Source of the DNA: Planctomycetota bacterium
GTDB taxonomy: Bacteria; Planctomycetota; Phycisphaerae; Phycisphaerales; UBA1924
DNA: 5,549 nt
Direction: 5' to 3'
Assembly: GCA_023432465.1 (NCBI GenBank)
Contig: JAEYUO010000112.1
Coordinates: 1-5,549 of the forward strand
Shown: piece by piece, positions 1 to 5,549 of the stretch
Layout of the letters: every line of letters begins with the position of its first letter
Numbering within the stretch: the stretch's first letter is position 1
Translations under genes and position numbers: made by a program
Notes under the pieces: model-generated
Told to the model about the DNA's origin: nothing
The model's input: only the letters and a program-made list of their open reading frames with translations
The model's database searches: none

Positions 1-180
1 GAGATGTGGGGGTCGGTGATCCGGGGGTGTCGCACTTCGCTTCGCGAAGAGCTCCACGCCCCCCATCGCCCCGGCTATGAACGATCAGGCCGTCGGCCTG
101 GGGAAGAAAACCCTCAGTCTCGCTGCGCAGAGCTTCGCTCGACAGCTCCCCGCTTGGGAATGGGAGCGGGCGGGTAATCG
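1..180. other. Intergenic stretch with clustered short palindromes; no gene seen
   Basis: No frame gives a recognisable protein here. Frame 1 is open from the edge to a TAA at 175-177, but its translation resembles no family I know and looks non-coding. The stretch is rich in small perfect dyads: CTTCGC/GCGAAG at 35-40 and 44-49, CAGGCC/GGCCTG at 86-91 and 95-100, CTGCGCAG at 123-130, GAGC/GCTC at 130-133 and 137-140, and CCCGCT/AGCGGG at 149-154 and 165-170. The last lies 10 nt beyond the stop of the minus-strand membrane protein gene and could act in termination, but no T run follows it on that strand. The 3' end of a gene from outside the window cannot be excluded. Confidence 0.5.
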
Positions 181-624
181 TCACACTGCGTTGCCGCGCT
201 GCAGCGACTCGATCATGGCGACCAGTGGCAGCAAGAACGACACGATGAGCAGCGGCACGATGGCGATCAGCCAGAGCACGCAGAGGCCGAGCACACTGAA
301 GCCTGCGCCGCGGTGGAGTCGCCAGACAAACGTGACGGCCGCCCAGACCACCAGCGTCAGCAGAAGAAGGCCGATGATCCCTGCCGGGCTCGCGAGGGCC
401 TCGCCGGTGCGCAGGAAGTACTGCGTCAGCAGGGGGAGCGCGACACCGAAGTCGCGGAAAATCTCACCGAACTTTGGCGCGACCACGGCCACCGTGGCCA
501 GCGGGGCAACCACCATCGCCGCGCACACCGGGCCCATGCACAGGGAGCCCTTGTCGAATCGCCCGGGCTCGCGCACGCGCGATGGCTCGGTGGCGGTCGG
601 ATACGCTGCTGCGTGGAGTGTCAT
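181..624 (-). CDS. Small integral membrane protein, faintly GspF-like
   Basis: A 147-residue protein of unknown function. Seen in the sequence: a polar N-terminus of about 28 residues, then hydrophobic segments at about residues 32-49, 80-101 and 109-138, the last long enough to bend or re-enter. An amphipathic stretch at 51-70 reads KFGEIFRDFGVALPLLTQYF. The pattern of Phe-Gly, then Leu-Pro, before a membrane span recalls the membrane half of type II secretion GspF proteins, and small planctomycete membrane proteins of this style are often left hypothetical. It is far shorter than full GspF (about 400 residues). I chose the ATG at 624 because GCGGAG lies 6 nt upstream; the frame also has a GTG at 645 that would add 7 residues. 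It lies 154 nt downstream of the pseudopilin gene on the same strand, which fits a link to secretion or pili. That role is inference. Confidence 0.65.
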   Translation of the reverse strand: MTLHAAAYPTATEPSRVREPGRFDKGSLCMGPVCAAMVVAPLATVAVVAPKFGEIFRDFGVALPLLTQYFLRTGEALASPAGIIGLLLLTLVVWAAVTFVWRLHRGAGFSVLGLCVLWLIAIVPLLIVSFLLPLVAMIESLQRGNAV

Positions 625-778
625 GCGATGCTCCGCCTGCGGCACGATTCGACGCTTTCGCCCGCGTGTGGGTGCCGCGGACGGCTGCGTGGATGTGCGA
701 TGCGTAGCTCAGCGTATCGAGGGGACGTGGGTCGCACAAGGGCAATCCCGGAGGCGGGCGCGGCGGGCGGCCCGGTGC

Positions 779-1438
779 TCAGCCGGTGGTTCCGATGCCG
801 AAGTCCAACCAGGGCGGGGGTCCCGCGGCCCAATCGACATGGCCATCGCCGTATGCGGCCTGTCGCCAGGCGGTGCCGACGGCGGGCGGGTTGGGTATGC
901 CGCGCTTGTGCCAATATCCGAACTCCTCGTGCATGATGCTGGCATGCGGCGAGGCGTCGATCTCGAGGGTCAGCCGTCGCTGACGCGTGGCGGGGGTCTC
1001 GGGCTCGATCGCGGCCATCATCGTCCAGCCGGGTCGGTAGGCGTAGCCGTGGGGCGAGAGGCGGGGGCGTTCGAGGTCCGCCGGGCAGTACAGCAGTTCC
1101 AGCCTCGGGTACTCGCCGCTGGCGGGGTCGGCGCTTTGGAGGGGGAGGCGCATGTATCGCCCGAAGACTTCGAGGTAGCTGAGGTGGCGTGCATCGGGCA
1201 ACGGCTGAAACTCCGCCGCGGGAGCGAGCGGGATGAGCCCGGAGTAGTCGAGCCGGTAGGCATCGGAGGCGATGGCGTATTGCCGGAGGTTGGAAGCGCA
1301 CTCGACGCGCCGGGCGGCAGCGCGTGCGCTGGCGAACGCGGGCAGGAGCAGTGCGAAGAGCACGGCGAGGATCGCCAGAACCACGAGCAGTTCGATCAGC
1401 GTGAATGCGCGGCGGGAAGCGCCGGAATCGGCACCCAT
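779..1438 (-). CDS. Type II secretion-style pseudopilin with N-terminal methylation motif and DGH motif
   Basis: A 219-residue pseudopilin-like protein, expected to sit in the inner membrane by its N-terminal helix and to be cut and methylated by a prepilin peptidase. The class III leader is short (MGADSGASRRA), followed by the motif FTLIELLVVLAILAVLFALL at residues 12-31, with Phe at +1 and the key Glu at +5 (E16). The -1 residue is Ala rather than the usual Gly. A charged helix (ASARAAARRVECASNLRQ) follows. Near the C-terminus YGDGHVDW at 196-203 matches the DG-H element of the planctomycete prepilin-associated H-X9-DG family, here with an atypical spacing from the upstream histidine. The ATG at 1438 has AGGGG about 7 nt upstream. 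The gene follows groES by 93 nt and precedes a small membrane protein gene. Planctomycetes carry many such paralogues, so the substrate or assembly it serves cannot be told. The family call is firm; the precise role is not. Confidence 0.88.
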   Translation of the reverse strand: MGADSGASRRAFTLIELLVVLAILAVLFALLLPAFASARAAARRVECASNLRQYAIASDAYRLDYSGLIPLAPAAEFQPLPDARHLSYLEVFGRYMRLPLQSADPASGEYPRLELLYCPADLERPRLSPHGYAYRPGWTMMAAIEPETPATRQRRLTLEIDASPHASIMHEEFGYWHKRGIPNPPAVGTAWRQAAYGDGHVDWAAGPPPWLDFGIGTTG

Positions 1439-1490
1439 ACGGAACCCCTTGCTCCACGCCTCGGGATCTGATTCGCAGGATGGGAGCGTG

Positions 1491-1523
1491 CGGTTCTGCC
1501 GGCGGGCGAAGGGGGCGGAACCG
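1491..1523 (-). terminator. Possible stem-loop terminator after groES
   Basis: CGGTTCTGCC at 1491-1500 can pair with GGCGGAACCG at 1514-1523 around a 13-nt loop. In minus-strand RNA nine of ten positions pair, with one C-A mismatch; in plus-strand RNA that position is a G-U wobble. The element starts 8 nt after the groES stop, where a terminator or processing hairpin would be expected. No U run follows, so it is not a classical intrinsic terminator. Confidence 0.3.
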
Positions 1524-1531
1524 GGGAACGA

Positions 1532-1909
1532 TCAGTCGTCGGCGTCCTCGGCCTTGCGGAAGACGGCGACGACATCCTCGATGGGCAGGACGAAGAGCCG
1601 GTTGTCGCCTTCGAACTCGACGGGGATGGCGTGCTTGGGGTTGAAGAGGATGCGGTCGTAGCGCTTGACGGGGTAGTCGTCATCCTTTTCGATCTGGCGC
1701 GAGATGGCGACGATGCGTCCGGTAATGGTGGGGATCTCGATCTTGTCGGGGAGGTGGATGCCGGTCTTGGTGGTTTTGCGGTCCTCATCCTTGCGGATGA
1801 GCACACGCTTGCCGATGGGCTCGACGATCTCGAGCTTCGGGGTGGGGCGAGCGCCGGGGGAGTTGCCCGGAGCGCCGGCGGGTCCTGGGTTTGGCGGGGG
1901 CTTGCTCAT
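1532..1909 (-). CDS. groES: Co-chaperonin GroES family protein (stand-alone paralogue)
   Basis: A 125-residue GroES/Cpn10-like protein, expected in the cytoplasm as the heptameric lid of a GroEL chaperonin. Residues 1-24 are a Pro/Gly/Ala-rich extension (MSKPPPNPGPAGAPGNSPGA) not found in typical GroES of about 95 residues. The GroES core starts at IVEPIGKRVLIRKDE (28-42). The mobile loop, about 43-58, contains GIHLP, which fits the I-x-L motif that contacts GroEL. Later come TGRIVAIS (63-70), YDRILFNP (84-91) and the end strand FVLPIEDVVAVF (106-117), matching the family order. I chose the ATG at 1909 because the frame upstream, open to a GTG at 2014, only crosses the apt promoter region; no good ribosome site precedes it, only GAGGAA about 15 nt away. 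No groEL is adjacent, so it may be one of several paralogues and serve a GroEL encoded elsewhere. Sequence is divergent, hence some doubt on true co-chaperonin activity. Confidence 0.85.
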   Translation of the reverse strand: MSKPPPNPGPAGAPGNSPGARPTPKLEIVEPIGKRVLIRKDEDRKTTKTGIHLPDKIEIPTITGRIVAISRQIEKDDDYPVKRYDRILFNPKHAIPVEFEGDNRLFVLPIEDVVAVFRKAEDADD

Positions 1910-1930
1910 CACGGGGAGTGTAGGAAGTTC

Positions 1931-1945
1931 CTCGCGGGGCGCGAG
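1931..1945. promoter_or_regulatory. Perfect dyad in the groES/apt divergent region
   Basis: CTCGCG at 1931-1936 and CGCGAG at 1940-1945 form a perfect 6-bp inverted repeat around GGG. It lies 21 bp upstream of the groES ATG and 74 bp upstream of the apt ATG, so it could be an operator or a hairpin in the groES leader. It does not match the CIRCE element of HrcA. With this base composition a chance dyad of this size is quite possible. Confidence 0.25.
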
Positions 1946-2019
1946 CGGGGCGGGCGGAAGCCGTGTAGGCTTTGCGGCTTGGCGGCCACTTTCATCTGTC
2001 GCGAAACGGACCACACTCC

Positions 2020-2547
2020 ATGCAGCAACTCGAACGAATCCGCGCTCTGATCCGCGATGTGCCCGACTTCCCCAAGCCCGGGATCGTGTTCAAGGACTTC
2101 ACGCCGCTGATCCGCGATCCCGCGGCGCTTGCGCTGGGGGTGGAGCTGATGGCCAACCCGTATCGCGGGAAGGGCATCGACCTGGTGATCGGGGCGGAGT
2201 CGCGCGGGTTCATCTTCGGCATCGCGATTGCGCAGGCTCTGTCGTGCGGGTTTGTGCCGATCCGCAAGCCCGGCAAGCTGCCGTGGAAGCACAAGTCGAT
2301 CAGCTATGAGCTGGAGTATGGGCACGATTCGCTGGAGATTCATGTCGACGCCATCGACCCCGGCCAGCGCGTGCTGATGGTCGATGACCTGCTGGCGACG
2401 GGCGGGACGATGAAGGCGTGCTGCCAGATGGTCAGCGAGATGAAGGCGGACATCGTCGGCATCACGGTGCTGATCGAGCTGACGCAGCTTCAGGGGCGCG
2501 GGCTGCTCACGAAGTTTGGCGATGTGCACTCGGTGCTGAAGTACTGA
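2020..2547 (+). CDS. apt: Adenine phosphoribosyltransferase
   Basis: A 175-residue cytoplasmic enzyme of purine salvage that makes AMP and pyrophosphate from adenine and PRPP. The N-terminus has the family signature VPDFPKPGIVFKDFTPLIRD (14-33). Other APT landmarks are GAESRGFIFG (58-67), FVPIRKPGKLP (78-88) with the basic residues expected near the active site, the flexible-loop segment around Y96, and the PRPP-binding loop VLMVDDLLATGGT (118-130) with the paired Asp residues. Length matches bacterial APT (about 170-180). I chose the ATG at 2020 because homology begins there; an in-frame TTG at 1972 would add 16 residues read from leader sequence. The ribosome site is weak (only ACGGA upstream). 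It is divergent from groES and convergent with the small zinc-knuckle gene, whose 3' end overlaps its last 41 nt. All key motifs look intact. Confidence 0.97.
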   Translation: MQQLERIRALIRDVPDFPKPGIVFKDFTPLIRDPAALALGVELMANPYRGKGIDLVIGAESRGFIFGIAIAQALSCGFVPIRKPGKLPWKHKSISYELEYGHDSLEIHVDAIDPGQRVLMVDDLLATGGTMKACCQMVSEMKADIVGITVLIELTQLQGRGLLTKFGDVHSVLKY

Positions 2548-2713
2548 GCGGGAATTCGGCCGCGACGGGGTCGGGCACGATGTGATCGGGCTGGCAGCAG
2601 GGCTCGCGATTGGTGCCGCAGGCGCGGCACTGGCCGTGGCCGTGGACGTACACCACGGGCGCGGGCACACCGCACCATGGGCAGCGGGTGTCGTGACACT
2701 GCGGGGTGTTCAT
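2507..2713 (-). CDS. Small cysteine-rich zinc-knuckle protein, unknown function
   Basis: A 68-residue ORF that I do not recognise by name. It has two CxxC knuckles, CPWCG at 11-15 and CRACG at 29-33, plus C6, C39 and C40, and histidines H7, H24 and H26. The motif pair separated by 14 residues with VVYVHGHGQ between is the layout of a zinc ribbon, which suggests one bound zinc. The last 28 residues are low complexity and probably disordered. The ATG at 2713 lies 7 nt after the TAA of the M28 peptidase gene, with no clear ribosome site, so translation is probably coupled to that gene. Its last 41 nt lie antisense to the end of apt. Conserved cysteines in paired knuckles are unlikely by chance, so I take the ORF as real; a DNA, RNA or protein-binding role is only inference. 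Confidence 0.7.
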   Translation of the reverse strand: MNTPQCHDTRCPWCGVPAPVVYVHGHGQCRACGTNREPCCQPDHIVPDPVAAEFPLSTSAPSAHRQTS

Positions 2714-2720
2714 TGAAGGG

Positions 2721-4742
2721 TTATCGAGGGCCGGCATCCGCGGGCTTGAGTGTGACCTTGATGACCTGCTCGGTTCCGCCGCGGTCGATGGTGACATCGA
2801 CGACATCGCCGGGGTTGTGCTTGGCCATGAGGGCCATCCAGGTCTGCATGTCGCTGAGGGGTTCGCCGTTCCACTTGAGAATGCGGTCGCCGGCTTTGAT
2901 TCCGGCCGCGGCCGCGCTGCCGCCATCGGAGACGGCCTCGACGGCGACGCAGTCGATCGACTCGCCGTAGTTGGGTCGGATGCCGAAACGCACTTTCATC
3001 TGGGCCATGGCCGGGCCGGGGGATGGGGCGGCGGCGTCACCATCGGGCGCGGCGGGGAGATCTCGGGCGGCGTTGCGTTCGCGCTCGCCGAGGCGCTCGG
3101 GGCGGCCCTGGCGGCCCCAGGTGCTCTGCGTTTCCTGGAACTCGAGCGGCGTGGGGCGGGCGGCGAGCGTTTTGACGATCGAGACGCCGAGGTCCACCAC
3201 CTGCACCGCGCCCTCGCAGTTGACGAGCGAGGCGACATCGCCGGGGGCGTGGTAGACATCGTGGAACCCCGTGAAGAAGAAGAGCACGGGGATGCCGCCG
3301 TTGTAGAAGCTCTGGTGGTCGGAGGGCCCCTGGCCGCCGGTGAGCTTGTTGACGGTGAGGCCGGAGCTTGCGACGAGGGGGTCGAGGATCGAATCGAAGT
3401 CGAGCGCGGTTCCGGTGCCGTTCATGTCGACCTTGTTGTCGCGCATGCGGCCGATCATGTCGAAGTTGATCATCGCGTAGATGTCTTTGGCATCGAACGG
3501 CGAGCTGCGGACGAAGTGGCGCGAGCCGAGCAGGCCGATCTCCTCGCCGGAGAAGAGCAGGAACATCACCGACCGGAGAGGCTGATCCGCGGGGGCCTCG
3601 TCGTATGCCCGCTTGAGCTTGTTGATGGCGATGAGGATGCCGGAGGTGCCGGAAGCGTTGTCATCCGCGCCGGGGTGGATCTGGCCGACGTTGGCGGGGT
3701 TTGCGCCGCCATCGTGGCCGTAGCCGACGTGGTCATAGTGCGCCCCCATGACGATGTACTGGCTGGCGAGATCCCCACGACCGGGGAGAATGCCGCCCAG
3801 ATTCTGGGTTTGCTTCGGGACCTCTTCGAGGGCGACATCGATGGTGACTGTCGCGTTGGGGAGTTCGATCAGACCGCCGGAGGCATCCGCGAGACGCCGG
3901 AGGTCTTCGAGCGAGCGGGCGTTTGCATCGCCGGCGCGGATCAACGCATCCGCGGCGGGGATCGACATCATCACGACGGGGATGCCGAGCGTGCGGCCGA
4001 AGCCGGCGGAGGTCTGGACATCCTCGAGGTTGTTGGTTCGGGGGTCATCCGCGCCGGGGGGATTGATGAGGATGATCGCCGCTGCGCCACGGCTGACGGC
4101 TGCCTGGAGCTTCGGCCGCAGGGCCGCGGCGTTGCTCCAGCGGGGGCCGCCCTCTTCGGTGAAGCGTGACTTGCCGGCTTCGTTGATGGGCTCGAACCGC
4201 ATCACCATGGCGATCTTGCCGTCGAGGGAATCGCCCTCGGCGTAGGTCGAGTACCCGTTGGGGCCGCTGGCGAGGGAATACCCCGCAAAGACGACCGGGC
4301 TCTGGACGTTGCCGGAGCCGGAGAGCGCGAGCGGATTGAAGTCCTTCCCCACTTCGAGGTTGACGACACTCGCATCGCCTGATGGGTCGGCGTAGGAGAG
4401 GGAGGCGGCCGTAACGGCGGTGCTGCGACCGACCGTGAAATCCTGCCGGAAGGAGGCGAAGGGCGACACGACGGTCGAGCCGTCGGCGGCATCGGTTTCG
4501 ACGCTAAACGCCGGGCGGAGGCCCGCCTGCTTGTAGTAGAACTCGAGATAATCCGCGGCGAGGTTGTTGCCCTTGGAGCCCGTGCCGCGTCCCTCGAAGA
4601 AAGGGTTGGCCAGCGTCGCGACGTGCTCGCAATAGGCGGTGACATCGGGATCGCGGGCCGACTGGGCGGCGGGTGCTCCGGTCGTCGCCAAGGCGACGGC
4701 AAGGGTGAACGAACCGAGGAGGCGGAGCGGTCGCTGAAACAT
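2721..4742 (-). CDS. Secreted M28 family zinc metallopeptidase with PA and PDZ domains
   Basis: A 673-residue exported aminopeptidase-like enzyme. A signal peptide is seen at about 1-28 (RPLRLLGSFTLAVALATTG, then APAAQSA as the cleavage region), so it acts in the periplasm or outside. A PA-like segment spans about 140-270 (VVFAGYSL, DGKIAMVMRFE, GAAAIILIN). The M28 catalytic part spans about 310-530 and has every expected metal-site motif: H335 in GAHYDHVG, D361 in GADDNASG, E400 as general base and E401 as ligand in FSGEEIGLLGS, D428 in NFDMIGR and H498 in YHAPGD. After a Pro/Arg-rich linker (530-580) comes a PDZ domain at about 584-667 (DGGSAAAAGIKAGDRILKWN). The ATG at 4742 has AGGA 8 nt upstream. 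It is followed closely by the zinc-knuckle gene. The active site looks intact, so it should be a working peptidase; whether it takes free peptides or processes an envelope protein cannot be told. Confidence 0.95.
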   Translation of the reverse strand: MFQRPLRLLGSFTLAVALATTGAPAAQSARDPDVTAYCEHVATLANPFFEGRGTGSKGNNLAADYLEFYYKQAGLRPAFSVETDAADGSTVVSPFASFRQDFTVGRSTAVTAASLSYADPSGDASVVNLEVGKDFNPLALSGSGNVQSPVVFAGYSLASGPNGYSTYAEGDSLDGKIAMVMRFEPINEAGKSRFTEEGGPRWSNAAALRPKLQAAVSRGAAAIILINPPGADDPRTNNLEDVQTSAGFGRTLGIPVVMMSIPAADALIRAGDANARSLEDLRRLADASGGLIELPNATVTIDVALEEVPKQTQNLGGILPGRGDLASQYIVMGAHYDHVGYGHDGGANPANVGQIHPGADDNASGTSGILIAINKLKRAYDEAPADQPLRSVMFLLFSGEEIGLLGSRHFVRSSPFDAKDIYAMINFDMIGRMRDNKVDMNGTGTALDFDSILDPLVASSGLTVNKLTGGQGPSDHQSFYNGGIPVLFFFTGFHDVYHAPGDVASLVNCEGAVQVVDLGVSIVKTLAARPTPLEFQETQSTWGRQGRPERLGERERNAARDLPAAPDGDAAAPSPGPAMAQMKVRFGIRPNYGESIDCVAVEAVSDGGSAAAAGIKAGDRILKWNGEPLSDMQTWMALMAKHNPGDVVDVTIDRGGTEQVIKVTLKPADAGPR

Positions 4743-4836
4743 CTGTGATTCCTGGGTTTGCGAGGCTGGTCCGGAGTCGTTCCGGGGTGTCGTTGCATGT
4801 TAGGGCGCAGGACCGACTGCTCCCTCGGCCCACCCC

Positions 4837-4929
4837 CTACCCCCCATTGCCGCCGGGGTTGCAGTTGGCGGATTCGCGCTTCGTGCGGCAGGCGAAGAGT
4901 GCGTCCTCGCGACCTACGATGCACTGCAC
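4837..4929 (-). CDS. Possible 30-codon cysteine-containing ORF (speculative)
   Basis: A minus-strand frame from a GTG at 4929 to a TAG at 4839-4837 would encode 30 residues with three cysteines (C3, C14, C23), a charged middle (GREDALF, RTKRES) and the ending NPGGNGG. Most of its third codon positions are G or C, as in real genes here, and GGAAGG lies 8 nt before the GTG. Against it: the start is a GTG, the peptide resembles nothing I know, and the opposite strand in the same register is also open, with coding-like first positions. It lies 94 nt upstream of the M28 gene on the same strand. Treat as a candidate only. Confidence 0.18.
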   Translation of the reverse strand: MQCIVGREDALFACRTKRESANCNPGGNGG

Positions 4930-5010
4930 GGGTTTCGCCTTCCGACCAACCCGCCGAACATGGCCGGAGCAACGGCCGCGGGATGGAAGAGCGGGCGGCC
5001 AGCGCCTCGG

Positions 5011-5031
5011 CCCACCCACCCCACCCCCCCC
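5011..5031 (-). promoter_or_regulatory. C-rich tract with G-quadruplex potential at the gcvP start
   Basis: The plus strand reads C3-A-C3-A-C4-A-C8, so the minus strand has four G runs of at least three separated by single T bases. This meets the common pattern for a very stable G-quadruplex in the template strand of gcvP. It ends 4 nt before the gcvP ATG and takes the place where a Shine-Dalgarno site would be. A role in transcription or translation is inference. Confidence 0.45.
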
Positions 5032-5035
5032 GCCT

Positions 5036-5549
<514 letters not shown>

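Larger units (their letters stand above)
4743..5035. other. Divergent intergenic region between the M28 gene and gcvP
   Basis: This 293-bp stretch should hold the promoters of both the peptidase gene and gcvP. I found no clear -35/-10 pair and no glycine riboswitch. It contains two C-rich blocks, at 4829-4845 and 5011-5031, and one possible small minus-strand ORF at 4837-4929, listed separately. Apart from these I see nothing assignable. Confidence 0.6.

Noticed and set aside
701..750. tRNA-like TAGCTCAG at 705-712
   Set aside because: It looks like a tRNA D-arm box, but no T-loop GGTTCGA box follows at the right distance and no acceptor stem pairs.
77..1471. 464-residue plus-strand open frame
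   Set aside because: It is antisense to the pseudopilin and membrane protein genes, is compositionally Arg/Gly rich and shows no domain. Long antisense frames are expected at this GC content.
1910..2014. N-terminal extension of groES to the GTG at 2014
   Set aside because: It would read through the divergent leader almost to the apt start and adds 35 residues without family similarity.
1910..2019. CIRCE heat-shock operator before groES
   Set aside because: The TTAGCACTC-N9-GAGTGCTAA pattern is absent on both strands.
1972..2019. N-terminal extension of apt to the TTG at 1972
   Set aside because: The extra 16 residues match nothing in APT, and the ATG at 2020 gives the usual length and N-terminus.
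2706..4169. 487-residue plus-strand open frame
   Set aside because: It lies opposite the well-supported M28 peptidase and its Asp/Gly/Ala/Val-rich product follows from the complement of that gene's codons.
4743..5035. Glycine riboswitch before gcvP
   Set aside because: Looked for because gcv genes often carry one; none of the conserved core blocks were found in the leader.

Overview
This GC-rich window (roughly two-thirds G+C by eye) holds seven convincing protein-coding genes, one of them cut by the right edge, plus one speculative 30-codon ORF. The type II pseudopilin with a C-terminal DGH motif, a lone GroES paralogue, and a secreted M28 peptidase with PA and PDZ domains together suggest a planctomycete, perhaps of the Phycisphaerae. 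That placement is an inference from gene style; the window has no rRNA or other phylogenetic marker.

Layout. Positions 1-180 show no gene but carry several short perfect palindromes. Three minus-strand genes follow, read right to left: a GroES-family co-chaperonin (1909-1532), a type II pseudopilin (1438-779) and a small membrane protein with a faint GspF-like look (624-181). groES is divergent from apt (2020-2547, plus strand), and about 110 bp between their starts contain a perfect dyad. A second minus-strand unit is a large secreted M28 metallopeptidase (4742-2721), followed 7 nt later by a small cysteine-rich zinc-knuckle protein (2713-2507) whose 3' end overlaps the end of apt tail to tail. 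On the right, gcvP (glycine decarboxylase P protein) starts at 5036 on the plus strand and runs off the window. The 293-bp divergent region between the M28 gene and gcvP ends in a striking C-rich tract directly before the gcvP start codon.

How the genes relate. This looks mostly like ordinary chromosome: purine salvage (apt), glycine cleavage (gcvP), protein folding (groES) and an exported peptidase. The pseudopilin and its small membrane neighbour may belong to the same secretion or pilus apparatus, but no other type II secretion genes are present. No mobile element, CRISPR array, tRNA or defence system was seen. The least explained items are the zinc-knuckle protein, the lone GroES with a Pro/Gly-rich N-terminal tail, the G-quadruplex-capable tract at gcvP and the palindromes at the left edge.
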